Of a stretch of DNA of 64,000 bases, positions 62,216 through 64,000 are shown in pieces; positions within the stretch are counted from its first letter, which is position 1, and each line of letters opens with the position of its first letter. Under the pieces are notes generated by a model, which was not told the DNA's origin, did not search any database, and worked only from the letters and a program-made list of their open reading frames with translations. Made by a program: the position numbers and the translations under genes. The stretch comes from Datnioides undecimradiatus (taxonomy: Eukaryota; Chordata; Actinopteri; Lobotiformes; Datnioididae): contig WARS01000012.1 of the NCBI GenBank assembly GCA_008933995.1, forward strand, positions 1,674,001-1,738,000, read 5' to 3'.

Positions 62216-64000
62216 GTGAGAGCCGGAGAGAGACCTGTGCAGGGGAGGAGAAGGGAAACACTGCTGGCACACTGCGGTGTATGCAGCCCTTTTTTTGTTA
62301 TGCTGGTATCCCCCAAACCTCCCTCCTCTGCTGTCGACCCCCCCTGCCTCCCCCACCATCACCTCCTCTCTGCTTCCTCTCCACACTGGCCGGAGTTGGA
62401 AGATGAGATTGGCTGACCTTGTGATAAGTAATATGCCTCTGCTCTGCTGTTGCTGCTGCATTAGCACTTTTCTGGTCAAGTTCGTTGGGTGCATCATTTA
62501 GTCAGGTAGAATCCACTCCCATCAATCACTGGACAATGAGTCGACAGTGGACAGTGACAGTGAGACAGATGAGTGATGAGGGAGTGGACATGTGAGGGGG
62601 AAGTTTTATTTCTACAGGCTTTAATGATGCAAAAAGACACGACAGTATCAAAACAACACAGATTCTGATTTAGATAAATTAATAAATTTGAATCAAACAA
62701 ATACAGAACTTAACACATTCGGCCTGTTTCCCCCAAATTACATTAAATCCTGGACATAATAAACAGAAATGATGCTACATACCACTTCAAAACTCACAAA
62801 TAAATACTCAAAACAGTTGCAAACCCTAATGCTCACTGTGCTCCTGTGGTGAAGCACCACAAATGAAACTGTTTACCACGGGAAATTTGTGGATGTTGAA
62901 TATTTTGTAGAAAACACACAATAAGTTTCATGGAAAAACATTTTTCTTTATTCCTTTTTGCAGTTTAATTGTAAGTGGCCCTTTAAAGTGGCCAGTAGTA
63001 TAATGTGACTAAGTGTGTTTGGATACTAAATGCAAAATAGTGCCCTAATACATAGGACCTAGTTTTTCCTGGTTTAAAACGCAGCATTACATGAAGTGAT
63101 GTCATTTTCTAAACTTACCAGACAGTTCTTGTTTTTCTGTTATTTGCATTCACGCACTTAGTTATTCTTGTTTTTCGGTGTCTTTCATGAGCCGTTTCAC
63201 CAGCGTCCACGATTTATTTCAGCCACTTTGCAGCTCCTCCATTTCCTGGGTGCACTGAATTGTGGGAGAATAGCACCCATCATCAGCGCACTCACTGTTT
63301 TTGAGTCTGCAGAGTGGATTAGTATATTTTTTGGTAATTTGGGTGCATCGACCCTTTCAGATACAATTTTGGCCAAATGAGAAAAAGGTTTGATAAGCTT
63401 GTACCCTTAGTGATGAACATGAAGATTAGATGAAAGCGTGATATGAACTGGTTCATTTATAGTAAGTATTAGCATCTTTAATCAAAATACTGAATCTGGA
63501 GTTTTTCATGTGCTCGGACAACAAGTTCTGACAACATGTTACTGTAAAGTGTCAGCAATAAAGGACCATGGCAGCGATTTACATGCTCTCATTCTGCAAA
63601 TGGCAGTTTACTAATTACAATCTGCATATATTACGCTAAAAGCTCCTCCACTGCCTCCTCTGATGCTCACTTGCTGTCGGGGGGTCATCGTGTGTGCGGT
63701 AAAAGCCCTGCTGTGTGATGTGGCAGCTGACTTAACCTCCTGTTCACTCCGGTGCTGTGGAGTGAATGTGTGGGCAAATCCCAGTGATGGCTACTGGCCC
63801 ATGTAAGGCCAGTTTTAATGTGCTGACAGAGCTTGATTGTGGACAGAGTAATCACACAGAGTGCAAGAGTAGAGGATCAGCGATATATATTTTTTTAATG
63901 TTCCTTTTATGACACCACATACAGTAAAATATTTTTACACCTGACAAAAATGAGTGTGAAAGCACCGTTTTTCTGTCTTCATGAGATCAGCTAGTTTGAG
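62216..64000 (+). other. gpr26: gpr26 intron 2 (5' part), no exon found
   Basis: I looked for the third gpr26 exon (the TM7 region) in the correct phase and saw no match. The short open frames here lack transmembrane or receptor features. The segment is taken as intron continuing past the right edge. Confidence 0.6.

Noticed and set aside
62216-64000. Third gpr26 exon
   Set aside because: No in-phase segment with TM7-like residues after an acceptor was found, so it is placed outside the window.
1-64000. CRISPR arrays, bacterial operons, endogenous retroviruses, tRNA or rRNA genes
   Set aside because: No spaced direct-repeat array, no long gag/pol-like frame or LTR pair, and no recognisable tRNA or rRNA sequence was seen by eye in this vertebrate DNA.

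Overview
The window is vertebrate nuclear DNA, almost certainly from a ray-finned (probably percomorph) fish. Genes are split by short GT-AG introns, exons encode vertebrate-type proteins, microsatellites are dense, and several dispersed repeats resemble families I associate with spiny-rayed fishes. Gene order matches human 10q26 (IKZF5 - ACADSB - HMX3 - [HMX2] - BUB3 - GPR26), with two differences: no hmx2 is visible, and an extra minus-strand gene lies between bub3 and gpr26. I assembled exons by hand from splice sites and reading phase. Every model keeps an open frame across all its junctions.

Layout: (1) 836-2575 minus, ikzf5 (3 coding exons, 415 aa), head-to-head with (2) 3278-6525 plus, acadsb (11 exons, 432 aa, mitochondrial short/branched-chain acyl-CoA dehydrogenase). 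(3) 10163-11324 plus, an hmx3-type homeobox gene (2 exons, 290 aa). (4) 14577-17180 plus, bub3 (7 coding exons, 326 aa, spindle checkpoint). (5) 44414-30018 minus, a six-exon gene for a 328-aa protein with a NERD (nuclease-related) domain; its last exon lies beyond a 10.4-kb intron. (6) 60673-62215 plus, the first two coding exons of gpr26; the rest lies past the right edge.

The remaining sequence is non-coding: about 3.6 kb between acadsb and hmx3, 12.8 kb between bub3 and the NERD gene, the 10.4-kb intron, and about 16 kb up to gpr26. These hold scattered repeats and several AT-rich blocks dense in homeodomain-type TAATTA/ATTA cores. Those blocks look like developmental enhancers, and by position they would fit a regulatory block for hmx3 in which acadsb, bub3 and the NERD gene are bystanders. 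Conservation could not be tested here.

The genes do not form one pathway. They are an old syntenic set: a zinc-finger repressor, a branched-chain amino-acid catabolism enzyme, an ear/lateral-line homeobox regulator, a mitotic checkpoint protein, an uncharacterised nuclease-like protein and an orphan receptor.

Two points need care. A perfect 19-bp Tn5/Nextera mosaic-end sequence sits at 11460-11478, and an ambiguous base lies at 11877, both in the hmx3-bub3 interval where hmx2 would be expected. The assembly there is suspect, so hmx2 absence may be real (an hmx3b-type locus) or an artefact. The most novel gene is the NERD-domain gene, reconstructed from six dispersed exons.
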